From the NCBI RefSeq assembly GCF_035539115.1, contig NZ_DATLJA010000043.1, forward strand, positions 89,264 through 153,263: a stretch of 64,000 nt of DNA. Reading direction: 5' to 3'. Positions 16,992 through 26,344 of this stretch are shown one piece after another. The DNA is from Desulfitobacterium_A sp035539115. GTDB taxonomy: Bacteria > Bacillota > Desulfitobacteriia > Desulfitobacteriales > Desulfitobacteriaceae. The position numbers and the translations under genes were made by a program. The notes under the pieces are model-generated. The model worked only from the letters and a program-made list of their open reading frames with translations, made no database searches and was not told where the DNA came from. How positions within the stretch are numbered: position 1 is the stretch's first letter; every line of letters starts with the position of its first letter.

Positions 16992-18200
16992 ATGAATCCA
17001 ATTGAAAAGTACCTGGCCAAGGCCGCTGACCGGGAAGAGGTACAGGTGGGTGAGGACATCACTGTAAAAGTGGATTTAGCCATTGCGCATGATGTCACGG
17101 GTCCCATGGCTGTTGAACAGTTTCGAAAAATAGGAATAGATCATGCTTTTGATCCCCAAAAAGTTATCTTTGTTATTGACCATATTATTCCTGCCGCGAC
17201 CATCGACGCAAAAGTTGGTCAAAATGTACTGAAAGCATTTGCACGGGAATTTGGTGTTAAAATCTACGATCGCGGTGAGGGGGTTATTCATCAAATTATT
17301 GCGGAGAAGCATCGTTTAGAACGTGGATCCATTCTTGTGGGGGCAGACTCGCACACGTGTACCGCTGGAGCGTATGGTGCTCTAGCCATACCCGTCGGTT
17401 CAACTGAACTCGCCGCAACTATGGCAACGGGTACGCTTGATTTAGAAGTTCCAGAAACCTATGAAATCCGTTTAGAAGGTAAACTTCAACCGGGGGTATA
17501 TGCCAAAGATGTCATCCTCCACTTGATTGGCTATTTTGGAACGAATGGTTTTACCGATCAAGCGGTGGTTTACACCGGCAGTCTCTTGGAACAACTGAGC
17601 CTAGATGATAAAATGACCATTTCCAATATGGGAATTGAAATGGGAACGATGATTAGTTATTTTGCCGATCCGAAGGAATCGATCGGTTCCGTTAAGGGCG
17701 TACATGTTTTTCAAGCAGAAGAAATACCGGTCAGTGTCGCCTGTTCGCCGAATCCGGGTAATGTTGTGAAGGCAGTGGACGTCGCAGGAACGAAAATTAC
17801 GCAGGCTGTCATTGGAAGTTGTACCAATGGTCGTCTGAGTGATATGAAGATCGCTGCTGAAGTTCTAAAAGGGCGTAAAGTAGCCGAGTGGGTCCTACTC
17901 CTGGTTATTCCAGCATCGAAGGAAATCGCTCAAGAGATGGAAGATCAAGGGCTAACCCGGATCTTCCGCGAAGCCGGCGGGGTGGTCACGAGCCCCGGTT
18001 GTGGACCCTGTTTTGGCGCCCACATGGGATTATTAGCAGCCGAAGATGTCGCCGTTTCCACGACCAATCGCAATTTCCCTGGAAGGATGGGGCACCGTGA
18101 GGCGAAGGTATTCCTGGCCTCTCCGCGTTTGGCAGCAGAGAGTGCTGTGGCTGGTGAGATAGTATCTCCTGGGACGGTAGCGCCCTTAGGAGGTGTATGA
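16992..18200 (+). CDS. dmdA: 2,3-dimethylmalate dehydratase, large subunit
   Basis: Large subunit of an aconitase/isopropylmalate-isomerase-family hydro-lyase that hydrates dimethylmaleate to 2,3-dimethylmalate. The 402-residue protein carries the [4Fe-4S] ligands in GSCTNGRLSDM and SPGCGPCFGAHMG and the substrate-binding GADSHTCTAGAYG. It resembles LeuC/HacA proteins, but the pathway genes on both sides and the following lyase identify it as DmdA. GGGGAGTGAG precedes the ATG. The small subunit gene begins one base after its stop. Confidence 0.9.
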   Translation: MNPIEKYLAKAADREEVQVGEDITVKVDLAIAHDVTGPMAVEQFRKIGIDHAFDPQKVIFVIDHIIPAATIDAKVGQNVLKAFAREFGVKIYDRGEGVIHQIIAEKHRLERGSILVGADSHTCTAGAYGALAIPVGSTELAATMATGTLDLEVPETYEIRLEGKLQPGVYAKDVILHLIGYFGTNGFTDQAVVYTGSLLEQLSLDDKMTISNMGIEMGTMISYFADPKESIGSVKGVHVFQAEEIPVSVACSPNPGNVVKAVDVAGTKITQAVIGSCTNGRLSDMKIAAEVLKGRKVAEWVLLLVIPASKEIAQEMEDQGLTRIFREAGGVVTSPGCGPCFGAHMGLLAAEDVAVSTTNRNFPGRMGHREAKVFLASPRLAAESAVAGEIVSPGTVAPLGGV

Positions 18201-18201
18201 G

Positions 18202-18711
18202 ATGACTTGGAACAGTAAATTACGAGGACGGGTTTGGAAGTTTGGAGCGAATGTAGATACCGATCAAATCCTGCCAGGCTATGCCATGGCAGCACCTGAG
18301 GAAAAGCTTAAAGAGTATGCTTTAGCCGGGAGTGCAATTCCTGACTTCGCTCAAAAGGTACATCCTGGAGATGTCGTCGTAGCAGGGGATAATTTCGGAT
18401 GCGGTTCGAGCCGAGAGCAAGCGCCGGTGGCCTTAAAGGAAGCAGGAGTCAGTCTGATCATAGCCAAGTCCTTGGCTCGGATTTTTAGGCGTAATTCGAT
18501 CAATATCGGGATACCTGTTTTAGTTGCTGATCTTGTGGATATGGTCGAAAATGGCCAGGAAATCGAAGTGGACTTAGTCACAGGGGAGATCACGCTTTTG
18601 CTTACAGGAGACAAGGTGCAGGGTCAAGTTCTGGCTCCTAACGTCTTAGCAACGTTGGAAGCGGGCGGGCTCATTGCCAAAGTAAGGCATCAATTAAATC
18701 TTGGTAATTGA
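18202..18711 (+). CDS. dmdB: 2,3-dimethylmalate dehydratase, small subunit
   Basis: Swivelling small subunit (169 residues) of the aconitase-family heterodimer with DmdA. It has the LeuD-type signatures GANVDTDQILPGY near the start and DNFGCGSSREQAP, whose serine/arginine residues complete the active site. The ATG at 18202 is chosen because AGGAGGTG lies about six bases before it; a GTG three codons upstream would overlap that ribosome site. Translation is probably coupled to dmdA. Confidence 0.9.
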   Translation: MTWNSKLRGRVWKFGANVDTDQILPGYAMAAPEEKLKEYALAGSAIPDFAQKVHPGDVVVAGDNFGCGSSREQAPVALKEAGVSLIIAKSLARIFRRNSINIGIPVLVADLVDMVENGQEIEVDLVTGEITLLLTGDKVQGQVLAPNVLATLEAGGLIAKVRHQLNLGN

Positions 18712-18735
18712 GTAAGTAAGTTAGGAGGCTTTTTG

Positions 18736-20583
18736 ATGCAAGAAAAGACGAAACAGATTATCATAGATGACTATGATCGAATTCAGGCTTATGAAAAGGT
18801 TTTTAGCGTGGAGATGCCTAAAGTGGGGCCGGATGGTTCCATCAGTGGTTTGCCTGCTCCTTTTCCCCGGATGGTTCATGGGGTCGAGCGGAGCGGCTAT
18901 CGGATCACGGAATTAGGCCGCCAAGCGGCTCAGTCCGATATTCCGGTACAAAACCCAATTTTGGGTCGTAATAGTGGTGAAGAGACCTATCAAGAGTCTT
19001 GCGAAATGTATAAAGTAGCTGAAGAACTGGGCATCAAATTGTTTCATTTCGTGCACTCGGAAGCCACGCGCCACATCGATCCGCTTGATGGTGCAGAGCT
19101 CATTGAGCAGTCCCGAGGAAAAGGCGGAATTACCCCGATGGGGGAGAGAAAGTTCATCGAAATCGGGGGCGGAATCAAGCATCCTGTAAGAATTAATGCG
19201 ACCGGTGATACGCCGCACCTGTCCATTATCAATTCCTTGATCGCGGGTTTTGATGGTACGGATATCGGTCCAGTGATTCACGTGCACTTCGGCGGCCGGG
19301 GTATCCATGACTATAAGACCAAAGTTCTGAATGGATATAAGGCTTTGCAGGTGTGCGCGGACAATAACATTTTCGTGCAAACTGATTCCCACAAACACTT
19401 GAATAATATTGGCGGGACAGACGGCATGGCTTTAGCGATGTGCTTGATGGCAGAAGGTCTGGCCATTCATGCTGGTTTGCCGAAAGCCTTAAGCGGACTA
19501 CAAATGAATGTTGCTGGAATTAATCTTTTAGCCGATTTGGCTTTGATGAGAGCGTTCAAACAAATGATGTGGAGTGAGTTTTTGATCGTTGTACCGGAAA
19601 CGTTCCAAAACCCGCCAGCCGACTTAATTGCCGAACAAGCCCACTTTGCTCGAATGGCCATGAGCGCAAAATTAGGTGGCGCGAACTTCTATCGTCCGAA
19701 AGCTGCTGAAAATGTTGGGATTCCGACGGGCGTATCGATGGCTAAAGCGATCTGGGCGACCCAAAATGTCTTTGAAAACATGGCTCAATATGAAATCCAT
19801 GATCCCGCGATTGATCGCCGCCAAGAAGAAATTATCCGGGAAGCGATGGCAGTACTTGGCGCAACCTTTGAACTTAAGAGCGAACTGACTCCGGATGAAG
19901 TGGGCCCTGACTTTTGGCTGAAATATAGTGCTGAGGAACTCATTGAGCGTGTGGTTACCGCCGGTAAAAGCGGGATCCTTGATGCTCCAAGAGCAGGAGG
20001 TTGGGATCTGAAACGGGGCGTGAAAACGCATCGCGATCGGGATGGGATTCGGCGGTATGTACCCGGATACGGACCCGTGGGTGTTTCCCCGCAGAAATTA
20101 GCGTTCACAACCGAAGAAGTAAAAGTGAATCAAAAGGTACCGATCACGCAGAAAGAGAAGATTTTGTTAGCTACTATCGGGGCCGATGCTCACGTCATGG
20201 GCATCAATATGATCCGGGAAGCCTTTGAGCAGGCCGGGTATGAGGTGATCTTCCTCCGGGGTATGAATTTACCAGAGACGGTGGCTGAAGTGGCTGCGGA
20301 AGCCAAAGTTGATGTGGTAGGAGTGAGTAATCTTCTGGGTCTGGGTCTAACCTTGTTTCCACGAGTTGGGCAGCACCTTCAAGAACTTGGCATTAGAGAT
20401 AACGTTTTGTACATTGCCGGTGGGCGGATTGCGGAAAAAGAAGAAGAACATGCTCAGGTTGAAGAAAAGATAAAGAAGGAAGGAACCGGCTTCTTAGGAG
20501 TAGATGGTTTCTTCGGACCGGGGACCAACCCTGCTGATGCTATTCAATGGGTAAGAGATAACATCCATAAAGGGGAGAAATGA
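18736..20583 (+). CDS. mgm: 2-methyleneglutarate mutase, adenosylcobalamin-dependent
   Basis: Carbon-skeleton mutase that rearranges 2-methyleneglutarate to 3-methylitaconate by a radical mechanism. The large N-terminal part (about 1-460) is the substrate-binding barrel. The C-terminal part is a B12-binding Rossmann domain with DAHVMG (D484, H486, G489), the base-off/His-on signature, followed by VVGVSNLLGLGLTLFP. At 615 residues its length matches E. barkeri Mgm. The ATG at 18736 follows TTAGGAGG; the TTG directly before it is not needed. Upstream is dmdB (24 bases) and downstream is mii (1 base). A MutL-type protein two genes on may reactivate it. Confidence 0.93.
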   Translation: MQEKTKQIIIDDYDRIQAYEKVFSVEMPKVGPDGSISGLPAPFPRMVHGVERSGYRITELGRQAAQSDIPVQNPILGRNSGEETYQESCEMYKVAEELGIKLFHFVHSEATRHIDPLDGAELIEQSRGKGGITPMGERKFIEIGGGIKHPVRINATGDTPHLSIINSLIAGFDGTDIGPVIHVHFGGRGIHDYKTKVLNGYKALQVCADNNIFVQTDSHKHLNNIGGTDGMALAMCLMAEGLAIHAGLPKALSGLQMNVAGINLLADLALMRAFKQMMWSEFLIVVPETFQNPPADLIAEQAHFARMAMSAKLGGANFYRPKAAENVGIPTGVSMAKAIWATQNVFENMAQYEIHDPAIDRRQEEIIREAMAVLGATFELKSELTPDEVGPDFWLKYSAEELIERVVTAGKSGILDAPRAGGWDLKRGVKTHRDRDGIRRYVPGYGPVGVSPQKLAFTTEEVKVNQKVPITQKEKILLATIGADAHVMGINMIREAFEQAGYEVIFLRGMNLPETVAEVAAEAKVDVVGVSNLLGLGLTLFPRVGQHLQELGIRDNVLYIAGGRIAEKEEEHAQVEEKIKKEGTGFLGVDGFFGPGTNPADAIQWVRDNIHKGEK

Positions 20584-20584
20584 A

Positions 20585-21724
20585 ATGGAAGAGCAAAGCC
20601 GAATTCGTACCGCCATACTCAGGGCGGGAACCAGTAAGGGAATTTTCTTAATGGAAAATGATCTCTCGTCAGATCAAGTCGAGAGAGATCGTGAAATTCT
20701 TGCTATTTTTGGAAGTCCAGATGTTCGTCAAATTGACGGACTCGGGGGTGCTGATCCCTTGACCAGTAAGGTCGCAATTATTGGCCCAACTTCTCGTGAA
20801 GATGCGGATGTCGATTATACCTTTGGGCAAGTCAGCTATACGGCAGCTATGATCGATTATTCGGGCAACTGCGGGAATATTTCCTCGGGTGTAGGTCCTT
20901 TTGCTGTGGATGAGGGTCTGGTTCGGGCAGTTGAGCCGATAACTAAAGTCCGCATCCATAATACGAACACGGACAAGATTTTAGTTGCCGAAGTTCCCGT
21001 AAAAAATGGCAAAGCGCAGGTTGTTGGAGATTACAAAGTAGCGGGTGTGCCGGGGACTGGGGCTATGATCATGCTCGATTTTGCGGGCACGGCGGGCGCA
21101 GCAACGAATAAGGTATTGCCGACCGGTAAGACCGTTGATGTGCTTGATGTTGATGGATTCGGTAAGATTCAAGCTTCAATTGTTGATGTAGCTAATCCCA
21201 TGGTGTTTGTTCGGGCCAAAGATCTTGGCTTAACTGGAATTGAAACCCCTGCCGAAATTAGCGGCAACAAGAAAATGCTCGCCATTCTCGAGCAGATTCG
21301 GGGTCAAGCAGCTGCCATGATCGGCATGGCCAAGGATCCGGCTGATGCCTTGCAAAATAGCCCGGCCTTTCCGATGGTAGCCTTTGTGAGCGAACCCCAA
21401 GACTATACTGATTTTACGACCGGAAAGAAGATTTCCCAGGAACACGTCGATTTGGTCTCGAGATTGATGTATATGCAAGTGATGCACAAAACCTATGCTG
21501 GAACAGGGACAACCTGTACGGGAGCAGCGGCGAAGATCCCGGGAACCCTTGTGCATGAAGTTTGCTATTCCCAAAATTCCTGGGTGCGGATTGGCCATCC
21601 GGCTGGCGTGATTAATATCGAAGTTGAAGTGGAGAGCCAGGGAGATAAGGTTGAGATTAAAAGAGCTGCTTTTGGACGGACAGCCCGCCGCATTATGGAT
21701 GGATATAGTTACATTGTGAGATGA
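20585..21724 (+). CDS. mii: 3-methylitaconate delta-isomerase
   Basis: PrpF-family isomerase converting 3-methylitaconate to 2,3-dimethylmaleate, the step between Mgm and DmdAB. The 379-residue protein has the two-domain PrpF/diaminopimelate-epimerase fold. Recognisable points are RAGTSKGIFL near the start, SYTAAMIDYSGNCGNISSG (cysteine in the N-terminal domain, the catalytic region of the family), and RIGHPAGVINIEVEVES near the end. It starts one base after the mgm stop with GGGGAG upstream. Other PrpF homologues act on aconitate, but adjacency to mgm and dmdAB supports the methylitaconate role. Confidence 0.9.
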   Translation: MEEQSRIRTAILRAGTSKGIFLMENDLSSDQVERDREILAIFGSPDVRQIDGLGGADPLTSKVAIIGPTSREDADVDYTFGQVSYTAAMIDYSGNCGNISSGVGPFAVDEGLVRAVEPITKVRIHNTNTDKILVAEVPVKNGKAQVVGDYKVAGVPGTGAMIMLDFAGTAGAATNKVLPTGKTVDVLDVDGFGKIQASIVDVANPMVFVRAKDLGLTGIETPAEISGNKKMLAILEQIRGQAAAMIGMAKDPADALQNSPAFPMVAFVSEPQDYTDFTTGKKISQEHVDLVSRLMYMQVMHKTYAGTGTTCTGAAAKIPGTLVHEVCYSQNSWVRIGHPAGVINIEVEVESQGDKVEIKRAAFGRTARRIMDGYSYIVR

Positions 21725-21742
21725 ACTTCCAGTGATTAAAGA

Positions 21743-23194
21743 ATGCTAGGGGGCGAGGAAATAAAGCACGTCGATTTATTGGTCTATGACGTGGGGAGTA
21801 CGTACACCAAAGTGACCGCTTTTGCCAAAGAAGCACAGGAACTCGAATTCATCGGTCGGTCAGAAGCCCCAACTACGGTGGAAAATATTGAGATCGGATG
21901 GGTGGAAGCGAGACAAAACTTGGCACGCAGCATCGGTCTAGAAGATATTGATCCGCAACGGGTCTTGGCCACAAGTTCTGCAGCGGGTGGGCTTCGCATG
22001 GTCGCTATGGGTTATATGCCGAGAGTTACCGCCAAAGCGGCCAAGGAAGTCGCAATGAGCGCAGGTGCACGGGTACTCGAAATCATTTCCCATGAAACGC
22101 CACTTGATTTTCGCATCCAGGTTCTCCAGGAAATAAAGCCGGATATCATCCTTTTAGCCGGGGGAACAGATGGGGGTGATGAGGATTCGCTTTTAGAAAA
22201 TGCTCAAGTCATTGTTGATAGTAAGAGTAGTGCGGTTGTGATTATTGCCGGTAATATTCATGTTCAGGCGCGAGTAGAAGAAATTCTGGAGGCCAAGGGA
22301 GTCCGAACCATTCGGGTTCCGAATGTGATGCCGACAATCCATGAACTTAGGGTCAAACCGGCCCGGAAAGCGATCCATCAGGAGTTTATCCGCCAAATCA
22401 CACGTGCTAAAGGATTGGGATGTTTGCTGGCGATAGTTTCTAACGGACGGGTCATCCCGACTCCAGGAGCCGTTTTAATGGGTACAGAACTCCTAGCCTT
22501 AGGTACTCCGGAAAATGAAGGCCTCGGCAATATGATGGTTATTGATATCGGGGGAGCGACCACAGATGTTCACTCTGTCTTACCTGACTTGGAGCAAATA
22601 AGTAATGAAGAAAAAGGTTTAGTGGTTTCCAATGAAAAACAAGTTTCATACCGAACGGTCGAAGGAAATTTGGGTTTAAGGGTAAGTGCTACAGGAATCG
22701 TCGAAACAGCTGGAGCGAATGGTGTCTTAACCAAGGTTGCACTCCAAGGAGAAGACCTGGCTCAAGAATTGCAAGCTTACGCTAATTTTTTGGAGAAACA
22801 GCCTGAGTATATTAGTACGACTGAGAAAGAAAAGTTATTTGACCAAGGTATGGCGATTGCTGCCATCGAAATTGCGACTAAACGTCATGCAGGGTATATA
22901 TCCCAGTCCTTTGATCCAGTGATGGGGATTGTGCCGGGAACTCCTGTCGGACGCGATCTGCGTAAGGTTCGCAAAGTTGTTGCTGTCGGGGGGATCTTCG
23001 CGCACTCCAGTGAAGAACTGAGTCGTGAAATTCTGACGAAGGCCTTTGCCAATCGGGGGATATCCCTTTTACCCGAAGTTCCGGAATTTATTATCGATAA
23101 GTCCTATTTGCTTTACTCTATTGGCGCCTTAGTCCCGGAATACCCTAATGAAGCCTTGAATCTTGGTTTACACAATATTTACGGACAACCCTAA
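21743..23194 (+). CDS. MutL/GlmL-type ATPase, probable reactivase of the B12 mutase
   Basis: A 483-residue protein of the MutL/GlmL family, actin-like ATPases encoded beside adenosylcobalamin-dependent glutamate mutase and thought to help reactivate it. Phosphate-binding motifs of this fold are visible at LVYDVGSTYTKVTAF (about 11-25) and VIDIGGATTDVHSVLP (about 267-282). It is not the DNA mismatch-repair protein of the same name. Placed 18 bases after mii and two genes after mgm, it probably exchanges inactive cobalamin on 2-methyleneglutarate mutase. The start is uncertain: the ATG at 21743 has only a weak ribosome site, but no better in-frame start is seen. Confidence 0.85.
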   Translation: MLGGEEIKHVDLLVYDVGSTYTKVTAFAKEAQELEFIGRSEAPTTVENIEIGWVEARQNLARSIGLEDIDPQRVLATSSAAGGLRMVAMGYMPRVTAKAAKEVAMSAGARVLEIISHETPLDFRIQVLQEIKPDIILLAGGTDGGDEDSLLENAQVIVDSKSSAVVIIAGNIHVQARVEEILEAKGVRTIRVPNVMPTIHELRVKPARKAIHQEFIRQITRAKGLGCLLAIVSNGRVIPTPGAVLMGTELLALGTPENEGLGNMMVIDIGGATTDVHSVLPDLEQISNEEKGLVVSNEKQVSYRTVEGNLGLRVSATGIVETAGANGVLTKVALQGEDLAQELQAYANFLEKQPEYISTTEKEKLFDQGMAIAAIEIATKRHAGYISQSFDPVMGIVPGTPVGRDLRKVRKVVAVGGIFAHSSEELSREILTKAFANRGISLLPEVPEFIIDKSYLLYSIGALVPEYPNEALNLGLHNIYGQP

Positions 23195-23236
23195 TTGAGT
23201 AGAGATTTAAAATAAGTATAACAAGGGAGAAATAAC

Positions 23237-24109
23237 ATGCATAATCAAGGGAAAAAACTCAGGGAATTGTTATCTTCGAAGGAAATTCTCGTCGCTCCTG
23301 GGGCCCACGACGCCTTGACGGCCAAGATAATTGAAAAATCCGGTTTCAATGCTGTTTATATGACAGGATACGGACAAGCAGCGAGCCATTTAGGAATGCC
23401 TGATGTGGGGCTGCTAAGCATGAGTGAGATGCTCGCACGGGCTAATAACTTCGCAAGCGCTGTTGAGATTCCCGTGATTGCGGACGGCGATACTGGCTTT
23501 GGTAATGCAATTAATGTGATGAGAACGGTGCGCCAATATGAACTGGCGGGAGTCGCGGCGATCCAACTGGAGGATCAAGTGGCCCCGAAGAAATGCGGGC
23601 ATATGACCGGACGACAAGTGATTACGATTGAAGAAATGGTCGGTAAGGTCAAAGCAGCGGTCGAAACACGGCAAAACCCTGATTTAGTTATTATCGCGCG
23701 TACAGATGCGAGGACAGTTCATGGCATTGAAGAAGCGATCAGGCGGGGTAAAGCATACGAAGAAGCTGGGGCAGACGTTATTTTTATCGAGTCTCCAGAG
23801 TCTGTCGAAGAGATGAAAATCATTACTTCGAGCTTTAAGGTTCCTGTCTTAGCGAATATGGTCGAGGGAGGACGCAGTCCTCAACTCTCTGCGCCGGAAC
23901 TCCAAGCCTTAGGCTACGATATTGTTATTTTCCCAACCGCTTCGACCTATATAACGGCACAGAGTATGAAAAACTTAATGGAAGAGCTCAAGAAAACGGG
24001 CACGACTAAAGGCTTAATTGATCAAATGATTCCATTTGCAGAATTTAACGCGTTAATTGGATTAAACGAGATTCGGGAATTAGAAAACAAATTTGTACTC
24101 GGTGAATAA
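23237..24109 (+). CDS. dml: 2,3-dimethylmalate lyase
   Basis: Isocitrate lyase/PEP mutase superfamily enzyme cleaving 2,3-dimethylmalate to propionate and pyruvate, the last step. The 290-residue protein has the family barrel motifs APGAHDALTA, IPVIADGDTGFGN (Mg2+ site) and QLEDQVAPKKCGHM, whose KKCGH holds the catalytic cysteine. Related 2-methylisocitrate lyases look alike, but this one closes the nicotinate operon directly after dmdAB, mgm and mii. AAGGGAG precedes the ATG. No clear terminator follows; gene-poor DNA extends to 24892. Confidence 0.9.
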   Translation: MHNQGKKLRELLSSKEILVAPGAHDALTAKIIEKSGFNAVYMTGYGQAASHLGMPDVGLLSMSEMLARANNFASAVEIPVIADGDTGFGNAINVMRTVRQYELAGVAAIQLEDQVAPKKCGHMTGRQVITIEEMVGKVKAAVETRQNPDLVIIARTDARTVHGIEEAIRRGKAYEEAGADVIFIESPESVEEMKIITSSFKVPVLANMVEGGRSPQLSAPELQALGYDIVIFPTASTYITAQSMKNLMEELKKTGTTKGLIDQMIPFAEFNALIGLNEIRELENKFVLGE

Positions 24110-24227
24110 TATGACGAAATCATTTCACAGAGCTGGATTTATTGCCTAATCGAATTTGGTTATCCATGAAAAGTGAAAAATAAAAAGAAGTTTTCCTGTA
24201 ATCCATTAAAATGACCGTTAAAAAAAA

Positions 24228-24300
24228 GTACCCTCCTGTACTATTACGAGGTGTCGTCGCCCGTTCAAGCCGATCCTTAATTATACGTACAGGAGGTACT
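24228..24300. repeat. Imperfect inverted repeat downstream of dml
   Basis: AGTACCCTCCTGTAC (24228-24242) and GTACAGGAGGTACT (24287-24300) are inverted copies differing by one base, about 44 bp apart. It could be a large hairpin at the operon end or the outline of a small mobile repeat. No T-run follows. Confidence 0.45.
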
Positions 24301-24324
24301 CCAAAATGAATAGTTAGCAAAAAC

Positions 24325-24734
24325 AATGAATTCAGCAACTCTCAGAAACAACGCGTTGGTGCAGACAGAGCTAAAGAGAAGCACGTTGCGAGGGCTCAGA
24401 ATTTCCGAGAAATTGAGTTTGAGAAACGGATTTCTTTCACATCGTTAATAGTGGTCTGCAAGATATTCTCAAATTAAAGCTCGAAGAAATTGTGAGTGGA
24501 AAGAAGATATTTAGTTTAATTCAAACTCATTCTTTATACTTGAGGACAATGGTAGCACGGAGAAGCCGGGGCAATTATACCATAAGGGCATTTGACTCAG
24601 CAAAAAGATTACCTCGCCTTTACTCCTTGAAAGGTAGAACAAAGGATGAGAGGACCGTTAACGGACCGCTCAAGACATGGGAGAGTAAACTGCAAGGGAA
24701 GTTTTGGAGACCCATTTGGGTGATCATATATTAA
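24325..24734 (+). pseudogene. Decayed ORF of unknown family
   Basis: Two overlapping frames look like one broken gene. The first codes for a basic, helical stretch containing RVGADRAKEKHVARA and FEKRISF. The second picks up near 24455 as LQDILKLKLEEIVSGKK and runs to 24734. There is no ribosome site or initiator at the front. I do not recognise the family. It lies between dml and the transporter gene in gene-poor DNA of the island. Confidence 0.3.
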
Positions 24735-24892
24735 AGTAAAAGGCACGAGCCCGTGTTTGAAATACAACCTGGCCATCCAAATAATCACATTATCTAAATA
24801 TCAAACCATTAAATCAGCGTGTCCTATAAGTGAAATTCTAAGAAAGAGTGAGAATTTAAGATAAAATCTTAAATTAAAGAGGGAGGTAAATT

Positions 24893-26227
24893 ATGTTCAA
24901 CATTGCTTCGCGTATTGACAGATTACCTAGTACTCCGATGCTTAGGAAAATCCTCGCTTTGTGTGGTATTGGCTGGTTGTTTGATGCTATGGACCAAGGC
25001 ATGGTGTCTGGAGTTATGGCGGCAATTGGTAAGGACTGGGCGCTGAGCACGAGTCAATTGGGAATGTTTGGAAGCTCAGCAATGCTAGGTATGATTTTAG
25101 GAGCTGCTTTGTCAGGGATGGCCGCGGACAGATGGGGCAGAAGATCAGTCATCACGGTGACCTTAGTCATTTATGGAATAGCTAGCGCTCTTTCCGGTTT
25201 TTCTGTTAATTTTCCCATGCTTCTGATATTGAGATTCTTGACGGGCTTCGGACTGGGCGGTGAATTACCTGCCGCTTCTACTTTAGTTAGTGAATATTCA
25301 CCCACTAAAATACGCGGTCGTAATGTTATTATTTTAGAAAGCTTCTGGGCTTGGGGCTGGATTGCAGCTGCACTCGTCGCGTATTTGCTCATTCCAGTTT
25401 ATGGCTGGAGAATCGGCTTTTGGGTTGGTGCAGTACCTGCACTTTTTGCCGCTTACTTGAGAAAAGCTGTTCCAGAATCCCCTCGTTATCTGGAGTTAAA
25501 AGGAAAAGATAAAGAAGCCGACGCACTTGTAAGCAAAATGGAGAAAGAGGCCGGCATTACGTATAACCACGAAAGCTCAGACACTGAAATGCAAATGAGC
25601 AAGGAGCATGTATCCTTCCTGGATCTGTGGTCAAAAAAATACAGGAGAAGTACAATTGTATTGTGGGTAATTTGGTTTGGTCTTAACTTTGGTTATTATG
25701 GCTTTGTCTTATGGACCCCAAGCCTGTTGGTAGGTAAGGGTTTTGCACTGGTAAAAAGCTTCGAATTCACGTTAATTATGTGTTTAGCACAGCTGCCGGG
25801 ATATTTCAGCGCAGCTTATCTTGTTGAAAAGATTGGACGGAAGAAGGTTCTGGTGGTGTATTTACTGGGCACTGCCTTAGCAGCCTGGTTGTTTGGACAT
25901 GCTGGAAGTACAAACGAAGTCTTAGCATATGGCTGCTTACTTTACTTCTTTAGTTTGGGTGCCTGGGGATGCACTTATGCCTATACGCCGGAAGTATATC
26001 CGACCGTTGCCAGAGCCAGCGGTTCAGGTTGGGCTTCTGCCTTTGGTCGTATTGGTGCGTTCATAGCGCCGATGATCGTGCCGGTTATCTACACTGCATA
26101 TGGAAAAGAGGCTGGTTATACTAATGTATTTATCATGTTAACAGCGGTATTTGCCATCGTGGCTGTAGTTGTAGGAATCCTTGGAAAAGAAACTATGGGT
26201 AAAACACTCGAAGAGATTAGCAATTAG
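24893..26227 (+). CDS. niaP: MFS transporter, probable niacin importer (NiaP type)
   Basis: Twelve-transmembrane major facilitator of 444 residues, probably a proton-coupled importer of nicotinate. Features are FDAMDQGMVSG in helix 1, the loop-2/3 motif AADRWGRRS, PESPRYLELKG after helix 6, and YTPEVYPTVARASG in the second half, all typical of the NiaP / aromatic-acid symporter branch. The island also has a frameshifted relative at 5223-6594. GAGGGAGG precedes the ATG. It lies between the ring-degradation operon and the dehydrogenase genes, which fits uptake of the pathway substrate. Nicotinate specificity is inferred. Confidence 0.82.
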   Translation: MFNIASRIDRLPSTPMLRKILALCGIGWLFDAMDQGMVSGVMAAIGKDWALSTSQLGMFGSSAMLGMILGAALSGMAADRWGRRSVITVTLVIYGIASALSGFSVNFPMLLILRFLTGFGLGGELPAASTLVSEYSPTKIRGRNVIILESFWAWGWIAAALVAYLLIPVYGWRIGFWVGAVPALFAAYLRKAVPESPRYLELKGKDKEADALVSKMEKEAGITYNHESSDTEMQMSKEHVSFLDLWSKKYRRSTIVLWVIWFGLNFGYYGFVLWTPSLLVGKGFALVKSFEFTLIMCLAQLPGYFSAAYLVEKIGRKKVLVVYLLGTALAAWLFGHAGSTNEVLAYGCLLYFFSLGAWGCTYAYTPEVYPTVARASGSGWASAFGRIGAFIAPMIVPVIYTAYGKEAGYTNVFIMLTAVFAIVAVVVGILGKETMGKTLEEISN

Positions 26228-26344
26228 TACAAAATCTTCTTGCTTCACTTAATAATCCGATATTGTAATGCGATTTTAGCACGAAGCTTGACTGTACGTA
26301 ATTGAGATTAGAAAGCCGTTAATCGCTGATGATAGGAAAAGTCG

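Noticed and set aside
21743..23194. DNA mismatch-repair MutL
   Set aside because: The sequence has actin-like ATPase motifs and no GHKL ATPase motif; the name is shared only with the glutamate-mutase accessory protein.
24541..24580. GG-N10-GC match near 24560 as sigma-54 promoter for niaP
   Set aside because: Only the two dinucleotides match; the surrounding TGGCAC and TTGCA positions do not, and it is over 300 bases from the gene.
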